Source: CAJBVG01 sp943371235 (GTDB lineage Bacteria > Bacteroidota > Bacteroidia > Sphingobacteriales > Sphingobacteriaceae). From it: a stretch of 24,060 bases of DNA. The translations under genes and the position numbers were made by a program. This document shows, in pieces, positions 23,069-24,060 of this stretch (the first letter of the stretch is position 1; every line of letters begins with the position of its first letter). The DNA is taken from contig CALRTZ010000042.1 of assembly GCA_943371235.1 (NCBI GenBank), positions 1 through 24,060 on the forward strand, read 5' to 3'. A model generated the notes under the pieces. That model did not search any database. It saw only the letters and a program-made list of their open reading frames with translations, and was not told where the DNA came from.

Positions 23069-24060
23069 ATGTTTATTAAAAAACAAATTGTACTAGCAAT
23101 ACTATTATTGAGCAGTTTTGCAGTGCAAGCACAAAGAGATTATCAAATTAAAATTATTGATGATCAAAAACAGGCTCTTCCTGGAGCTACCATCTCTATT
23201 GATGGAATTTTATTTGCGCAAACAGATGAAAATGGTTTCTACAAAGTTTCTTTAAGCCAATCGAAAGTTACCTTAAGTATTAGTATGATTGGGTTTTATC
23301 CTTTTTCGCAAATTGTTGATTTGAAAAAGCAAAGAGTATTTGTGTTAAAGAAAAATGTTTACGTATCAGAAGATGCACTCGTAACAGCTACACGTATTAA
23401 CAAAGATGCTGCAGGCACCTTTTCTTTAATAGACAAGGACTACATTAAAAAAGTGAACGTGGGGCAAGACTTACCCTATATACTTAATCAAACGCCAGGT
23501 GTTGTAATTACTTCTGATGCTGGTACTGGCATTGGTTATACTGGTATCCGTATTAGAGGTACAGATCAAACGCGTACTAACTTAACCATTAATGGTATTC
23601 CATTAAACGATGCAGAATCGCAAGGAACATTTACCGTTAACATACCCGATTTTGCTTCGTCTGTAGAAAACATACAAGTTCAAAGAGGGGTAGGTACTTC
23701 AACAAATGGCGGCGGTGCTTTTGGCGCAAGTATTAATATTCAAACAGATAATATGCCAGATACCGCTTATGCTGAAGTAAACATTACGCAAGGTGGTTTT
23801 GAAGCCAATAAATTGTTATTTGGAAACCACATGGAACGTTATTCGGCAAAAGTAAATACCGGATTAATAGATGGACATTGGAATTTTTCTGGTCGTTTGT
23901 CTAAAATTGCAAACATCGGTTACATCGAAAATAGTTCTGCAGTTCTTAAATCATTTTTTAGCTCCGCCTCTTATCGAAATGAAAAACATCTCATTAAATT
24001 CAATGTGTTTTCTGGAATCGAAAAAACTTTTTTGGCATGGAACGGTGTACCACAAGATTC
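23069..24060 (+). CDS. TonB-dependent receptor, probable thiamine uptake, C-terminus cut off
   Basis: Outer-membrane receptor that imports a ligand with TonB energy. From ATG 23069 the frame stays open to the window edge (330 complete codons). A signal peptide (about 1-22, ending VQAQ) is followed by a CarboxypepD_reg-like beta domain (about 24-100, with LPGATISIDG and TDENGFYKVSL). The plug domain runs from about 105 (EDALVTATRI) through TPGVVITSDAGTG, IRIRGTDQTRTNLTINGIPL and VQRGVGTSTNGGGAFGASINI. The barrel begins after about residue 225. The TPP riboswitch makes thiamine or a derivative the likely ligand; this is inference from regulation. Confidence 0.93.
   Translation, partial: MFIKKQIVLAILLLSSFAVQAQRDYQIKIIDDQKQALPGATISIDGILFAQTDENGFYKVSLSQSKVTLSISMIGFYPFSQIVDLKKQRVFVLKKNVYVSEDALVTATRINKDAAGTFSLIDKDYIKKVNVGQDLPYILNQTPGVVITSDAGTGIGYTGIRIRGTDQTRTNLTINGIPLNDAESQGTFTVNIPDFASSVENIQVQRGVGTSTNGGGAFGASINIQTDNMPDTAYAEVNITQGGFEANKLLFGNHMERYSAKVNTGLIDGHWNFSGRLSKIANIGYIENSSAVLKSFFSSASYRNEKHLIKFNVFSGIEKTFLAWNGVPQD

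Overview
The window is an AT-rich, densely packed chromosomal segment that most likely comes from a member of the Bacteroidota. Four things support this: repeated promoter elements of the Bacteroidota type (TAnnTTTG at -7, TTG near -33); the neighbourhood pyk / IPExxxVDY-family gene / acpP-fabF-rnc; signal peptides ending in Ser-Gln; and a CarboxypepD_reg-like domain in front of a TonB-dependent receptor plug. The genus cannot be fixed from the sequence. I see no insertion sequence, prophage, CRISPR array, tRNA or rRNA.

Layout. 1-2058 (-): class II (adenosylcobalamin-dependent) ribonucleotide reductase, C-terminus cut by the window edge. 2219-2258: perfect 15-bp hairpin that probably terminates pyk. 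2294-4259 (-): pyruvate kinase and an IPExxxVDY-family protein, separated by four degenerate 7-bp tandem repeats. 4419-7455 (+): a lipid cluster acpP-fabF-rnc-plsC. 7469-8374 (+): an EamA transporter. 8417-10438 (+): yicC-type endoribonuclease, gmk and nadD. 10439-11936 (-): two tandem paralogous secreted glucosaminidase-LysM proteins. 12005-14139 (+): an MFS transporter overlapping a secreted DUF4369-like protein that appears to lack the usual thioredoxin domain. 14136-17979 (-): a tightly coupled run of periplasmic cyclophilin, exodeoxyribonuclease III, imidazolonepropionase and an arginase-fold formimidoylglutamase candidate. 18014-18539 (-): a RelE/ParE-type toxin-antitoxin pair. 18640-20481 (+): M1 aminopeptidase lipoprotein with a terminator that starts inside its coding end. 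20501-22216 (-): PiT phosphate transporter and its DUF47/PhoU-like partner. 22382-22882 (+): GNAT acetyltransferase. 22922 to the end (+): a TPP riboswitch followed by a TonB-dependent receptor, cut by the window edge.

How the genes work together. AcpP, FabF and PlsC cover acyl carriage, chain elongation and acyl transfer in phospholipid synthesis. Gmk and NadD serve nucleotide and NAD synthesis. HutI and HutG are the last two steps of histidine degradation to glutamate; hutH and hutU are not in the window. The DUF47-Pit pair imports phosphate. The riboswitch-receptor unit is a probable outer-membrane thiamine uptake system.

Most of the window is ordinary housekeeping and I did not find a convincing wholly new system. 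The points most worth checking are the riboswitch expression platform, the shortened DUF4369 protein, the 11-bp repeats before the phosphate operon, a slippage-prone A9 run between the cyclophilin and exonuclease frames, and TTG triplets inside -7 promoter boxes that imitate start codons.
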